From Pezicula radicicola (Eukaryota > Ascomycota > Leotiomycetes > Helotiales > Dermateaceae): a stretch of DNA of 64,000 nucleotides. The stretch is from positions 520,549-584,548 of the forward strand of contig PDUO01000022.1 in the NCBI GenBank assembly GCA_003008705.1, read 5' to 3'. Under the pieces are notes generated by a model, which was given only the letters and a program-made list of their open reading frames with translations, did no database searches and had not been told where the DNA came from. Every line of letters begins with the position of its first letter. Position 1 is the stretch's first letter. This document shows, piece after piece, positions 33,590 through 45,603 of the stretch. The translations under genes were made by a program, and so were the position numbers.

Positions 33590-36500
33590 ATGGACGCCTC
33601 AACCCTCCTTCAACAATGCGAGAAACTCACCTCGACTGAACGATCCAGGCGAATGGTAGAGCTAGGCCGGCTTTCCGCGACAGATGAGAGTGCAAAAGAA
33701 GTCATCAATGAGCTATTTGGAAAGACGCTGTATGAGCAACATCTTTCTCTCGAGACGTGCTATGGAAGTCGAAATATCCAGATCGCGATGGCCGCCTTGG
33801 CCTCATCCTCGAGCGGATTGAAAAGGCGAGCCATGTCTATCATCATACTACTGGGAACCGACCAGGACATCTTGAATGCGCTAAACATAATTCCGTTACA
33901 TGCGCAGATGCAGGCATTTTTTCGGATGGGAAATTTACGTTTAAGACGGAGGAGACAGGCAGTTATCGACACTTTTCTGGACAGTCTTGAAGACTGGACA
34001 GCTGGAGATCAGAGTGTTTACCATCAGCTTCTGTGCTTGGCTTCTAAGGGAGCTGTGGAAAAGCATTTGCCCAAGATTATTGATCGGTATACAACTATTG
34101 ATTGGGCTCGTCTTGGGAAGTATCATCCAGGAGTTGCAAGAGATGCCATTCTCGATTGGACAACTCGTTCAGAAGGCGACGATTACCACCTCATGACGAC
34201 AATAAATTCTCTTCTTACACAGTGGGGAAGCGCGAAGTCTGAGGCGACTATTAATATGGCTCTCGGGGTTGTTCCTGAACTTTTGGAAAGGCTGTCCATA
34301 CCTCTGTCAAGACTGACAAGTCTCCAAGGACTCTTGGGAAAACGCCCAAGGGAAATGGTACAGTTGATACTTGATACGGAGGATGAAGTTAGTATGATAT
34401 ACGAGAGTAAAGTGTTAAGGGCGCTCAAAATCAAGGACTTGCTTGCGTTACAGGAACGATATTCCGTCGTCACGACATACAACTTCACGGAACTTGATAT
34501 GGATCAGCGTCTAGCCATCTACAACACGGTAAAAGTGGGATGGCGCTCAAAGGATGGTGTCTTCCCTATGGATGTTTTACTTGCACTCCCGATGAACGAG
34601 CGTGTAAAGGAAGCACGGAGACATCTGAAGCTACGTACTTTCGAGCCGGAACCATGGAAGCGAATTCCATACATCGCGCTACTCCCTTGGGAGGAGTCTA
34701 TTGGGTTGCAAAACGAGTTTATAAAATCTGCTGACGCCGATGTAAGAATTTCGGCGCTCCAGGCTCAAATCGAATCAGCCAAATATGATACAGACCATCT
34801 TGATGATGCTATAGCGCTGGTGCTTCGAGGCAAGAACGATCAAGATCCTGTAAGGGAGGCAATGACAAGGGCGTTGATGAAAATTCCAGCCAGCAGGTGG
34901 ACAGAGACCCATTTGATACAGCTAGCTCAGGTCTTTCGACATGCGTTAGATGTTGGGGATTTATCTCATAGTACCATTTGGAATATTTATAATCTGATTT
35001 CGGAGATCCTTCCATGGAATCCGAATTGGGCCGCCAAGCAATTTCAAATTCTTGCAAAAGAACGAGGCGATGAATTCTACGTCCCCGCTCAATTCAAAGC
35101 CAATGGTGTATTGCCTATGAAGGACACTATGATAAAAATTGCAGAAGCCATGTCTCCCATTCTTACGACTCTCGTCGAAAAGAATCTTCCTGGATCTTTG
35201 CTTGAATTAGTTCAAACGTTCAGTAAATTTACGGCATATTGGACAGATTTGCTAAATGCACTGGAGAGAGCCTTCGATGAAGAAATAAAAATCGAGGCAG
35301 GCCAAACCAATTCCTCAGTCTACCGAGTCAATTATGGGGGCCAAATATTGACTATCCTGAAAGAACATCGCCCTGAATCTTACTGGAACCTCATTCCGCA
35401 ACTTGTCGAGCGCAGATCGACCTTCGCAGGAAATACTGAGTCGGTTCAACAAGTTCACCTCTATCGCCAAAACCTCCTCACTCCATACCTCACACCTGGC
35501 AATCGTTTATATGATCTAGGAAAGGGAATCTTATGTAGCTTTACCAATGGGTTTCATCGCTGGACTCCGACCCAGCAGGAGATGCTTGCTCAAAATCTTG
35601 TTAAGGAGATCGATGACTCGGAATCAAAGACTTATAGTAAAGAGAGTAACATTAAACTTCTTGGTCTTCTCACTTTCGTCGATCCAAAGCACCTAATTTC
35701 TTACGCTAATGATAAAACTCCGATTATCAACGAAGCTGCTATGAGAGCTCTTGGAAGGTTTGACAGCGATGTAGGTGTACCGCTCCTCATCGAGGCTTTA
35801 CAAGACGAACGAGCACGTATTGCCATTTACGCCTTGCGAAGTATCTTCCTTCGGATGACAAAATCAGAAGTTCTGTCACTTCTAAAACAAGCACCATTGA
35901 AGAAAGTCACTGTTGCAAAAGAAGTTATCCGCTTAATAGGTGAAGTTGAAAATAGCGAAGCTCTCCAGTATCTACTTGTCCTTGAAAAGACAGATCTTCA
36001 CAAAGATGTCCGTATTGCTCTTTTACGAGCTCTCTGGTCATTTCTCGAATTTCACGATGTATGGACGGTCTTTGAATCTGCTGCCCAAAGTTCATATCCG
36101 GCAGCTGCAAAGGCAGTTTGCAATATTCCTGAAGATGGCATGTCTAGTAAAGCAAGACGACGGCTTCTAAAGCTCTTACTTCTCCTTCTCCATCATCCAG
36201 CAGCTGAAGTCCGCATGGAAGCTCTAACCCGTTTCAACTACCTCCCGATTCAAGACACCGAGGAGATTTTGGTATTCCGCCTCAACGAATTGATTCAATC
36301 ACCAATTGAACAGGAAGTATACAGGGCAGCTTCTGCGTTCTTCAAAACTTACGCTATGACTCAGGCTCCGCTTATTGGAGTTGCTTTTCAAAGAGTTTTG
36401 GATGATCGACAGTCCTTGACGAGGTTGTTTGGCTGTTTTATGGGCCTAGCAGGAAATAATTGGGGAGTCGCTCAATATGTACCTGCATCAGCACTCATCC

Positions 36501-36937
36501 TGGAGACTCTAAAACGCTCCAGATTAACCATATCTCTTCGTCTCCGTCTCATCCTTACCTCATCCCTGGCCACCAAAGAACGCTTACCCTCTCTAATCAC
36601 CGATATCATACCCGACCTTCACGCTGATGCACTCGTTGAAGCAGAAGGTTATATAACCAGTATTGCCAAAAGACCAGGTTGGAAACCTTTTATTAATGAA
36701 TTGGAACAAATGTTGGCGAAGAATAGTGATGAGAGAGCTAGGAGGTTGGCAGTCTCTTTGCTAGTTGCTGGGGTGGATAAGAATAAAGATTGGAGTGATG
36801 AGGAGAGGGACCGGTTGAGGAGTTATGCGGAGGATGACAGTGTTCTTGTTGCGCAGGCTGCGGCGTTTGTTTTCCCTCCTGATCCTGAAATTGAGTTTGA
36901 GTCTGACAAGGAGGATGAGGATATTGTAATGACTTGA
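33590..36937 (+). CDS. Large HEAT/ARM-like alpha-solenoid protein, 1115 aa
   Basis: An intronless 1115-codon frame with a clean ATG context (CAACATGG). The protein is almost wholly alpha-helical, with repeated paired helices such as EAAMRALGRFDSDVGVPLLI and DERARIAIYALRSIFLRM, and similarly VRMEALTRF. These are HEAT-type units, best defined at about residues 680-900. The C terminus is acidic (DKEDEDIVMT). There is no signal peptide, membrane helix or enzymatic motif. Such proteins act as scaffolds or adaptors. Full length with no lesion implies purifying selection. I recognise no named orthologue. Confidence 0.85.
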   Translation: MDASTLLQQCEKLTSTERSRRMVELGRLSATDESAKEVINELFGKTLYEQHLSLETCYGSRNIQIAMAALASSSSGLKRRAMSIIILLGTDQDILNALNIIPLHAQMQAFFRMGNLRLRRRRQAVIDTFLDSLEDWTAGDQSVYHQLLCLASKGAVEKHLPKIIDRYTTIDWARLGKYHPGVARDAILDWTTRSEGDDYHLMTTINSLLTQWGSAKSEATINMALGVVPELLERLSIPLSRLTSLQGLLGKRPREMVQLILDTEDEVSMIYESKVLRALKIKDLLALQERYSVVTTYNFTELDMDQRLAIYNTVKVGWRSKDGVFPMDVLLALPMNERVKEARRHLKLRTFEPEPWKRIPYIALLPWEESIGLQNEFIKSADADVRISALQAQIESAKYDTDHLDDAIALVLRGKNDQDPVREAMTRALMKIPASRWTETHLIQLAQVFRHALDVGDLSHSTIWNIYNLISEILPWNPNWAAKQFQILAKERGDEFYVPAQFKANGVLPMKDTMIKIAEAMSPILTTLVEKNLPGSLLELVQTFSKFTAYWTDLLNALERAFDEEIKIEAGQTNSSVYRVNYGGQILTILKEHRPESYWNLIPQLVERRSTFAGNTESVQQVHLYRQNLLTPYLTPGNRLYDLGKGILCSFTNGFHRWTPTQQEMLAQNLVKEIDDSESKTYSKESNIKLLGLLTFVDPKHLISYANDKTPIINEAAMRALGRFDSDVGVPLLIEALQDERARIAIYALRSIFLRMTKSEVLSLLKQAPLKKVTVAKEVIRLIGEVENSEALQYLLVLEKTDLHKDVRIALLRALWSFLEFHDVWTVFESAAQSSYPAAAKAVCNIPEDGMSSKARRRLLKLLLLLLHHPAAEVRMEALTRFNYLPIQDTEEILVFRLNELIQSPIEQEVYRAASAFFKTYAMTQAPLIGVAFQRVLDDRQSLTRLFGCFMGLAGNNWGVAQYVPASALILETLKRSRLTISLRLRLILTSSLATKERLPSLITDIIPDLHADALVEAEGYITSIAKRPGWKPFINELEQMLAKNSDERARRLAVSLLVAGVDKNKDWSDEERDRLRSYAEDDSVLVAQAAAFVFPPDPEIEFESDKEDEDIVMT

Positions 36938-38373
36938 ATTAGAGTATTAATGATAATAAAAGACTCGGAGAGTGAAATCAATAGAAGCTAGCATAAGTCA
37001 GATACAGTAGGTTCCTATAAGTCTATGCTCTTACCCTATATTATATTAAAACTTATACCTAATACTTTAAAGGTTTATAGTAAAGAAGGGATAATTAATT
37101 AAAATCTTTATATTAGACTTATTTATTTAATAGTTATCTATATTTTTCTATCTTTATATTAAAACTATAGGCAACTAGGATCGATTAATAGAGATTAGAA
37201 GTATAAGGAGTATAGGTAGAATCTACTAGTTTTATACTAAAATTTAATTAAAATTTAATTATCTTAAATTTTTTATTATTATTTATAGTAGCTACTAGAT
37301 ATAATTAAAATTAAATATAGAAAATTTTACTTTAAATTCTTTATATTTAAATTTTTAGGTATACTTATAGCCTAAGTTTAAGTTATATAAGTAGATGTAC
37401 TAGGAGTGTTCTAGTGTAAAACAGGGTATAAGCACAGACTTATGAGAACCCACTGTAGTTACCCCAAAAGCAATTATTTACCTAATAGGTGAGCTGTCTG
37501 ACTTGTCAAGAGAATGAACTACGCCAATCAAATAAGAAGTAAGATACCTCAAGTGAGTCAGTTTGCCTAAATTCATGAAAAATGATCCTTCAGCATGTCA
37601 GCAATCACCTGTCTCCAGAGCGAGCCAGCAAGCACAGATATCAACCAAAAACTTCATATTTAGAAATTGGTATAGTACTTTCGTACGATGTGGTGATGCT
37701 GTTGAAATTAAAGAGCTCCTTTGCTTTTTCTAAGGCAACACCCATTCCGTCGCAATTCAGTCTTTTTTTGCAAGAATGTAGTCAAAAGTAAATTTGAGGG
37801 GTAACCGACGATTACTTCGATCCCCAGTATGAGTCTAGTCTGACTAGGTTTTGCTTTCAATAAAGTAAGCCTACCTGCAGCCAGACCAGGTGGGCCTGTC
37901 AGCCTGCTGCCTACGGTCGGAGAACCGAGGCACTTTCATACGCTATTCAAGGTCCATCTCCACCCGCTGACAATAAGCGAGACGAATAGAAGTTTTCTGC
38001 GACACGGCGTGGCATTCTGGGGTTTGCGTTCAAGCTTTCTTAATGGTCGCTTAGACGGGCAGTAATAAACACCCCGACCAACGTGGCTGTTTAGCGTCCT
38101 GCACCCTCGGATTTGGGCATCCTCTACCATATGATTTCAGGGGGGTTTCTCAGCCTCAACCTTCTTCATTTACAATCCTCATGCAGTCAGATTATGTCAG
38201 TCTACAGCCCTGTTCGGGATATTTGGGGTCCAAACCAAAATGGTTACTTATGGAGGAATGACCTTCTCTTTTATGACGCATTTTAATGAGAAGAGTTTGG
38301 TACGTTCATTTTGCTTCGCGCATTCTAGAATAGCTAGTCCCTCTTTTTGTTGTTTTGTTTGGCAATTTTGAAG
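36938..38373. other. AT-rich island, probable RIP-degraded repeat
   Basis: About 36995-37420 is extremely A+T- and TpA-rich with homopolymer-like stretches, as left by repeat-induced point mutation. From 37440 composition returns to normal, with no coding sequence before the S41 peptidase gene. Confidence 0.5.
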
Positions 38374-41293
38374 ATGCGGTTTTCGTTGTATTTACTACTG
38401 CTGTCGGGCTCCTCGTCTCTGATAGCGGCGCAGTCGACTACCTCTACAGCTACACCTCCACAGTCTGTAAGCAATATATTTCTTTGTTCTCATACTCTCG
38501 AAACACTGTCTCATGAGTCATCATGTCTTATAACTATTACTCCTACTATTTGACAAAAACAAAGTACTAATTTGTTGACAGACTGCATGTGGAGATATTG
38601 TAAACTCAGAAAATGGTATTACTTGAATGGAGAATGGTAGACAGACACCTAAGCTAACTATTATGAATAGTCACATTTCCTGCGAGCCTTGCCTACGAAT
38701 GTCTTACCAGTGTTCCCTTCAATGCTGCAGTTGCAACTCGATTCTTACAGTATTACAACGATACTCTACAGTTCCACAGCACATTAGCCTACCTCAAGAA
38801 TCCACCGGCAAGTTACCAGCAACCCGCTGTCGACCTGATTGGAGGCTTGGAAGAGTTACAGCAAGCTATTGACAATGGAATTTTCTCAAATCAATATGAA
38901 TTTGAGGCTGCTATGCAAACGCTTCTGATTTCTGCTCACGACTCCCATCTCGAACTTTTCTCGGGTATTCTAGCGGCGTTCACTTTTGCTAGTCCATATG
39001 ATCTTGTTTCTATATCTGTTGATGGTATCCAGCTTCCCAAAGTCTATATTTTTGGTAATGACCCCGTAACGCTTTGTTTGTGCTATAATCACTAACAAAA
39101 TCTAGACGATCTCAACCAAAGCTCGTTCTTTGAAGCATACCAACCTTCTGCAATTGCTTCAATCAATGGTGTTGATATCACCGCCTATCTAACCGAATTT
39201 GCCTCCAACAACTCAATTGGTACCCTTGAGCCACATGCCGATTGGAATCAATTGTTTCTTAGCGCAGCACAAGACATCCAAGGATACTTCAATACCTTTA
39301 GTGGTGGAGCGACCTTCTACCCTGGCGATACATTAAATTTCGAGCTCGAAAATGGCACTATAATCCCTTCTGAATACGTTGCTCTCTACAATAGCCCAGG
39401 CGACACAGGCCCACTTGAGACTGGTGGTGACTTTTACAACTTCTTCGTCCTTGGTTTTTACCCAGCTTCATTTAATTACACCTCTGATGACGAGACATCC
39501 GCTCCTACAGCAACTGCTTCATCGACTGCCGCTGCTACAAGTACAGTGTCCGCAAGTCCATCTGCCACAACCACTGAATCATGGGATTATCCTGCGTATC
39601 CATTACATCCAGATGTAGCACAACCTGATTTAGGAATATACGGAGGAGGTTTTATCTCCGGGTACTTTCTCGAGTCTACATCCACCTCAGTCCTCAGTAT
39701 CCCAAGTTTCGATGAATATAGCGTGGCTATTAACACGTTCCAAAGCACAATTGGCGAGTTTCTTAACAAGAGTCAGCAAGCAGGCCTACAGAAGATCGTT
39801 ATTGATCTGCAACAAAACACAGGCGGGCAATCTCTTCTGGCGATCGACACATTTAAACAATTCTTTCCAAATATTGACCCTTTTGCTGGCTCGAGAATGC
39901 GAGCTCATTACACTGCGGATGTCATGGGCGAGACGATGACCGATTACTGGGATAGTCTGAATACTACTGAAGATAATTACTACATTCTTTCTACGAACGA
40001 ATGGGTGGTTACAGACCGTCTTAATGCAGCTACAAACCAGAATTTTACTTCATGGGCTGAATTCTATGGACCAAATTTATACAACGGGGATAACTTCACC
40101 AATATTGTACGTTTATTCAATTTCCATACTTATTCGTATTCGAACTAATTATCATGGATAGCAACGTTATAACCTCTCTAGCTATATTTTCGATGTTGAA
40201 GCGGTACAAGACGATGTAGCTTTTGCAGTTTATGGATACGCAGCCAATCCCTCACCGGTCAACGCCGTTCCACCATATGCAGCAGAAGACATCATCATAG
40301 TAAGTCCATCAGAATTCTCATTGACAACAGCCTACTGACTCTATCAAGCTATCTGATGGTATATGCGACTCTTCGTGTGCTCTATTCATGGAAATGATGC
40401 ACCACGAGGCTGGTGTACGCGTAGTCGTCGCAGGAGGCAGACCAAGTTACGGCCCAATGCAAGCACCAAGTGGCAGCCGTGGAGCGCGCGACTACATCAG
40501 CGACGAACTAGATGCCGATATCGATGTAGTCCAGCAAATTCTAGCCTACTGGAATAATACAACCGAAGTCAACTTCCTACCCAATCGTACAGAAGCACTC
40601 GATGTCTATGTAACCTACGCCGATGTCAACCTACGCGATCAAGTCAGAAAAGGCGAAACGATTCCATTACAATTCGCCTATGAAGCAGCTGATTGCCGTA
40701 TCTTTTACACACCGAAAACTATCTACAATTATACTGCATTATGGCAATATGCTGCTGATGCTATTTGGAATAATCCAAGTCTTTGCGTTCAAGGGTCAAC
40801 TGGTTTCGCTACAACCGGCACAAATACAACAGATTTTACAGGTCCATCATCAAATGGAAACGGAACTTCAAAATCTAGTAATCTTATGGAACAACTTTCT
40901 CAACTTTCAGCAGTGAATACATCATCCATCCATTTCCTAATAGGAGTAGACATCAGTCTCCAAGCTGCAGGTCTCCATTCCCGAAGTTCAGCAGCCAGTT
41001 CCGGAAACTCATGTACTGCGACATCGGAAGTCAACTGCAAGATAGATGAGACATGTCATAATTCGCTATGTGTGAAGCAGTGTTTTACTGGTCCTGGTAC
41101 TCCTTGTGGTGGTGGCGGTTCTTGTCAACCTTTTAAGTCTGTTGGTAATGTTGGGAGTCAGGCTAGACAGCAGGGATTCTGTCAACCTCCAGCTACTAAG
41201 ACGCCGTTTAAGACGGGTATCGTTAATGTTGGTCCTGCTGCTAATTTGCAATTGCTGGATGAGACGGCTCCGCATATTGTAAGGTTGTTGTAG
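38374..41293 (+). CDS. Secreted peptidase S41 family (CPAF-like) protein, 864 aa
   Basis: Serine endopeptidase of the tail-specific/CPAF branch, probably secreted. Six exons (38374-38466, 38582-38615, 38671-39054, 39106-40106, 40162-40299, 40349-41293) total 865 codons. Signal peptide MRFSLYLLLLSGSSSLIAAQ. The N-terminal part contains the PDZ-like region (AHDSHLELFSG, VFSVDG-like). A Thr/Ser/Ala linker lies near residue 300. The S41 fold shows IVIDLQQNTGG and, at about residue 552, SDGICDSSCALFMEMMHH with the presumed nucleophile Ser, then GVRVVVAGGRP. Many N-glycosylation sites occur. A C-terminal Cys-rich module (CKIDETCHNSLCVKQCF) spans about 775-825. Exon 2 is only 34 nt. ATG 38374 is the first ATG ahead of the signal peptide. 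Confidence 0.85.
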
Positions 41294-41800
41294 GATTTTA
41301 AAGTAGCTGGTTCATGGTTGTTGGCCACTTTATGAGGCTCTTTCGTTGTATATATTAATTACTGATACCTTAATTGACAATCTGAAGCATTGGTGGTGGT
41401 TGACAGTAAAGTGATTACAAATTAAAGTTAGATGAGACCGGAAGTGGCTTGAGGAGGTCTGTTGAGTTGATCCACCGAATTTCCTTATTTTCAAGCTCAT
41501 TCCGACGAAAGTTCTCCTTACCCAAATTGTCCACAGTTGGGGGCTAAAGCTATAGTAGTATCCTTCCCTGCCCGCTGCATAGTTGTTTTTCTAAGCGAGA
41601 CGCAGAGCTTACGTGAGAGCTGAATAGGTGGTGTGGGTCTCGATGACATGACTAGCACTGATGGGTTTCATGTCTGAGTAGAGCTAGGAGGCACTAATTT
41701 CAACGTAAAACCCAGAGCATCGAAAATAGCTGGTGGCTATGAGTTTAATGCTAAAGCTCGTCAAGCCCTATCTCTTCTATCAAGTCGATCATTTTCAACA
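41294..41800. other. Intergenic, promoter of HET gene
   Basis: No gene recognised. Confidence 0.5.
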
Positions 41801-43927
41801 ATGGCAACATCGCTGAGCAAACCATATACGTACCAATCTCTCCAACCCAAAACGTCACAGATCCGTCTTTTGAGAATAGAGGCTGGAGTTGGGAAGAAGA
41901 TTCATTGTATTCTAGAAGTCGTCGATCTTGACACGCAGCCTCAATATAAGGCTCTCTCATATACTTGGGCCGATCCGTTATATCATGAGCTAACAGCACC
42001 ACAAGACAGTGCTCTTCTGATAACAACCGGTGATCCAACAGAGGAGATCATCTGCGATGGATCCAGTTTCATGGTCACCAAAAATCTCTACGACGCGCTA
42101 TTTCAACTAAGGAAGAACGCAACTTGCTCGGCCAAAGAAAGTTATGACAATGTATATCAACTCAGCGATTATCTATGGATTGATGCAGTATGCATAAATC
42201 AAGCGAAGCTCGAGGAGAAAGGAATTCAAATCAGGATGATGTCCAGAATCTACGAGAATGCAGCAAAAGTCATCGTCTGGCTAGGTCGAAGTGATCAACA
42301 TACATCAGATGCACTAGAACTCATGTCCCGATTTGCCAAAATTCCTCGATCTCATTACTCTTCCAAATTCTTCACATCAGACCTTGAAGACCCAGAGATT
42401 TACAATCTTTTAGGAGAGCCTCGTATCATCTCTGATCAATGGCTTTCATATGCAGCATTTCTACAGCGCACATATTTCAGTCGAACATGGGTTATTCAAG
42501 AAATCTTCTTCGCTCGAGATTCCATAGTTCTTTGTGGAGATAATATCTTTACATGGGCAGAAATGACAAAAGCCGCTTTATTTATGAGGGAAACGAATTT
42601 AACTCCGCTTTTGACAACGGTAGCTCATCAAGCTGTTAATGGTAAAGACTCAACAGTCTACACAGCAAACCAACTTGGAAATATCCTAATCTTTCAAGAT
42701 TTATTGAGGAATCGAAAAGTTTTTACTTCTCAGCAGTTTGGTTTGGAGGCTTTGTTGACTTATGGAAGATTCTTCAATGCAAAGGAAGATCTTGATAAAG
42801 TTTTTGCTTTGCAGGGCATCTGGAGGTCTGATAATAATGTTCCTGTGGATATGGAACCAGATTATAATAGGGGTGTTAATTTGGTTTATGCGAGAGCTTC
42901 TTGGGAAACTATTTTGGAGAATGGTGATCTTAATGTCCTTTCGATGGTTGAGGATTGGGAGTTTCGGAGGTTGAAAGATCAGGATCTTCCGTCTTGGGTA
43001 CCGGATTATAGTGTTGGACTTCTGATTCACCCTCTTTCTGGTAATCCGAGACCAGCCAAAGAAAAACGGCGGTGGAATGCTAGTTTTGGTCTTGAATTTA
43101 AACCACCGGAGGTACCAAAAGGAAAGGATATACTATTTTTGCCTGTTAGAGGATATCGGTTTGATATCATCACCGAGTTTGCTGCTACACATCTGGAGTT
43201 TATGGATGATAATCAGTTCATAAGTCTCCTTGACATTCTCAAAAGTTCCCATAGCAAGGAGTATCCTAGTGGTGGTACATACTTCGACGCTTTCTGGAGG
43301 ACACTTACCAAAGACACCATTCTTGGACAACCCGCTAGCGTGGACACTCGAGATACCTTTCCATTGTTCATCACAGTCCAAATTTTCGAACTAGAAACGC
43401 AAATTGGGAATTATCAATGGGCGGTCGAGAGATCTGAAACCCCTGATTCTCCCGAGAATCTAGAGAATAAAAACACTCTCATGAGATATGAAGACTTACA
43501 TTCTCGAACGAAAACCCTCATCTCCGATCTAGCATCCCAAAAATCAAACAACGGAGTAATCCCAAGCTGGGATACCATCCGAGACATAATTCAAAAAATC
43601 AAGTTGAGAGATGAGACAGGTGAAGATACGCCGGAAATGCAGAAAGGTGATAAGGATTATGATGACTATTTTGAGAGCTTTCGGATCGCGTATTCTGGGA
43701 GAAGGCTTTTTAGGACTGAGAAAGGATTTTTGGGGATTGCTGCTCAGTCATTGACGAAGGGGGATGAAGTATGGATTTTGGCTGGGATTGCTGTACCTGT
43801 GGTTCTGAGACGGAATGAGAAGAGTGGGATGTGGAAGCTTGTTGGTGAGGCGTATGTTCATGGAATTATGAATAGTGAGGGTTTTAGGAGCGGTGGTGTT
43901 GAGTTGAGGGATATCCTTTTGGAATAA
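41801..43927 (+). CDS. HET domain protein, 708 aa
   Basis: Heterokaryon-incompatibility family protein, expected to promote programmed cell death or stress responses. A single exon from ATG 41801. The HET domain occupies about residues 45-210, with QYKALSYTWADP, then YLWIDAVCINQAKLEEKGIQ, RMMSRIYENAAKVIVWLG and YFSRTWVIQEI. The C-terminal part contains the common DLDKVFALQGIW and SWVPDYSV blocks and a final GFLGIAAQSLTKGDEVWILA. GFLGIAAQS-type tails are usual in this family. There is no partner domain. The frame is intact. Confidence 0.92.
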   Translation: MATSLSKPYTYQSLQPKTSQIRLLRIEAGVGKKIHCILEVVDLDTQPQYKALSYTWADPLYHELTAPQDSALLITTGDPTEEIICDGSSFMVTKNLYDALFQLRKNATCSAKESYDNVYQLSDYLWIDAVCINQAKLEEKGIQIRMMSRIYENAAKVIVWLGRSDQHTSDALELMSRFAKIPRSHYSSKFFTSDLEDPEIYNLLGEPRIISDQWLSYAAFLQRTYFSRTWVIQEIFFARDSIVLCGDNIFTWAEMTKAALFMRETNLTPLLTTVAHQAVNGKDSTVYTANQLGNILIFQDLLRNRKVFTSQQFGLEALLTYGRFFNAKEDLDKVFALQGIWRSDNNVPVDMEPDYNRGVNLVYARASWETILENGDLNVLSMVEDWEFRRLKDQDLPSWVPDYSVGLLIHPLSGNPRPAKEKRRWNASFGLEFKPPEVPKGKDILFLPVRGYRFDIITEFAATHLEFMDDNQFISLLDILKSSHSKEYPSGGTYFDAFWRTLTKDTILGQPASVDTRDTFPLFITVQIFELETQIGNYQWAVERSETPDSPENLENKNTLMRYEDLHSRTKTLISDLASQKSNNGVIPSWDTIRDIIQKIKLRDETGEDTPEMQKGDKDYDDYFESFRIAYSGRRLFRTEKGFLGIAAQSLTKGDEVWILAGIAVPVVLRRNEKSGMWKLVGEAYVHGIMNSEGFRSGGVELRDILLE

Positions 43928-45228
43928 TCTAAGAGAACTGTTTTCTAAGCTGTTTTAATGTAAATTCAGTGTGATATCGTATGTCTTGTTTTTGTAAAAC
44001 CAGATCTTAACTAGAATACTGTGAAACAGAGTCATATGAAATGTGTTTATTGGCTATCTAAGGGCAGAAAGTTTAGAAAACATGAGGTGTGTTGTCTAAA
44101 AGTCAACAGATACGTCTGAATTTCTGCGACTGACGAATTTAATCTAGTAGAATTAATAGGAAAGCAGAACACCTCAAAGAGCGTATTACTACCGCGTGAC
44201 CCTAAAAGGGTTCGGAGATATCTAATACGTTTATTAAGGTCGTTACATCAGGACTCACGCTTAGTCTTGATTTTTTCTTAAAAATAAATGACCCCCAAGG
44301 CAGTTCCAAGAGAAGTATAAGATTCTTCAATTATCTCCTCGAGAGAATAATACCCATGAATACTGCACGTGCGGTATCGCTTAAAAAAGGGGCCACGGAA
44401 TCAACCCCTGTTACTAACCCTCGCCCAAGGCTTCCCATACCATTTCCACTCAGAAACACACCCAGGCCTTGCTGAATAATAGTTTAATCCAACCCCGTTT
44501 ACCAACCTCACCTGCCCAATACACAGTTCCTTAGGTCAAGGCCTCTTAATAGAAGAAGTAGAATGCCAGCTTACAAGAATGCAATCCTTGTCTCCCAAAT
44601 TTTATTGCGTTGCCGCAGTCTCGAGTGCCTCAGTAAGGATTGAAAGTTTTGACTCGATGACATTTCGAGAACCACAGGCCCAAGAACCTAGAACCTTCAC
44701 CTGTTTATAACCATCTCGTAGATTGTTCTCTGTATTCCATTTCCAAGCTATATGTAAATTATCGAACTATCTTCAGCCAAATAGCATTGAGTAGGCTTTT
44801 AACAAGAATGCGATGTTTAGGTGTGACTAGTGTGCTAGAAGATTCATAGATCGCTTGCTTGTAACCGAGAAGCTAACAACTCAGTTACCCAAATCAAGTG
44901 AATTACTCTTGATTTACTGAGAGTATGAACTTGTCGGCACAAGGCTAAGCAAGCTTAGCCTTTTTCCACTGACCAGCATGCAATGCGCGAATACTTTACT
45001 GTATCAGGCTTTGGCTTGCTGGCGTTCCATATTTGGATCCTGATGCTATTTCCGTAAAATATTTGTGTTTTAAATGGCAGGTTTAAATTTGACCAATCGG
45101 TCCCTAGGTCGACATTATATAGTTGACTCTTTCTTTAGGGAGCCCGCTAGCAATCACCCACCATTTTTGGTAGAATCTAGCCAGTCATCGTCAACGCACA
45201 AGGCCCTGACCTTATCATTCTTGTCTCT
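43928..45228. other. Intergenic, no supported gene
   Basis: Long non-coding stretch with mild AT bias. A short ORF at about 45075 has no features. Confidence 0.4.
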
Positions 45229-45603
45229 GATTCCTGGATTTAAATATTGCTAGAACTAAACTAGCTAAACACTATGAACAGTCTGGTACAACACCAAGCC
45301 CTGAACCTAGCCTTAAATCAGTAGGACCTGAGCGGGCACAATCAGAAGAGAGTAGAGCTCCATCAAATACATTTGATGATATTTATGATGCGACACCTCT
45401 AGGATCACCTAGGGTACCTTCAAACCAAGATTNTTCAAATGTTCCCATAGCTGAATCGTCTGAGCCAGTATCTTTAAACCCTAATACTTCTGAGTCTAAT
45501 CATCCAGAATTAGAAAGAGAAACAGAAGTAGAATNTACACGTAAACGTACACGAGATTCTGTTTCTGATACAGAAGAAGGATCATCTAAACGTAAACGTT
45601 AGG
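45229..45603 (+). pseudogene. AT-rich ORF remnant with C-terminal nuclear-localisation-like tail
   Basis: A frame open for about 124 codons without an ATG start. It reads LDLNIARTKLAKHYEQSG, then Ser/Pro/Glu-rich sequence, ending TRKRTRDSVSDTEEGSSKRK plus R and TAG. Codon use is strongly A/T-ending, unlike neighbouring genes. Two ambiguous bases (N at 45433 and 45535) fall in it, as happens when repeat copies are collapsed. It is probably the 3' end of a transposon-encoded protein, but the family is unresolved. Confidence 0.4.
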
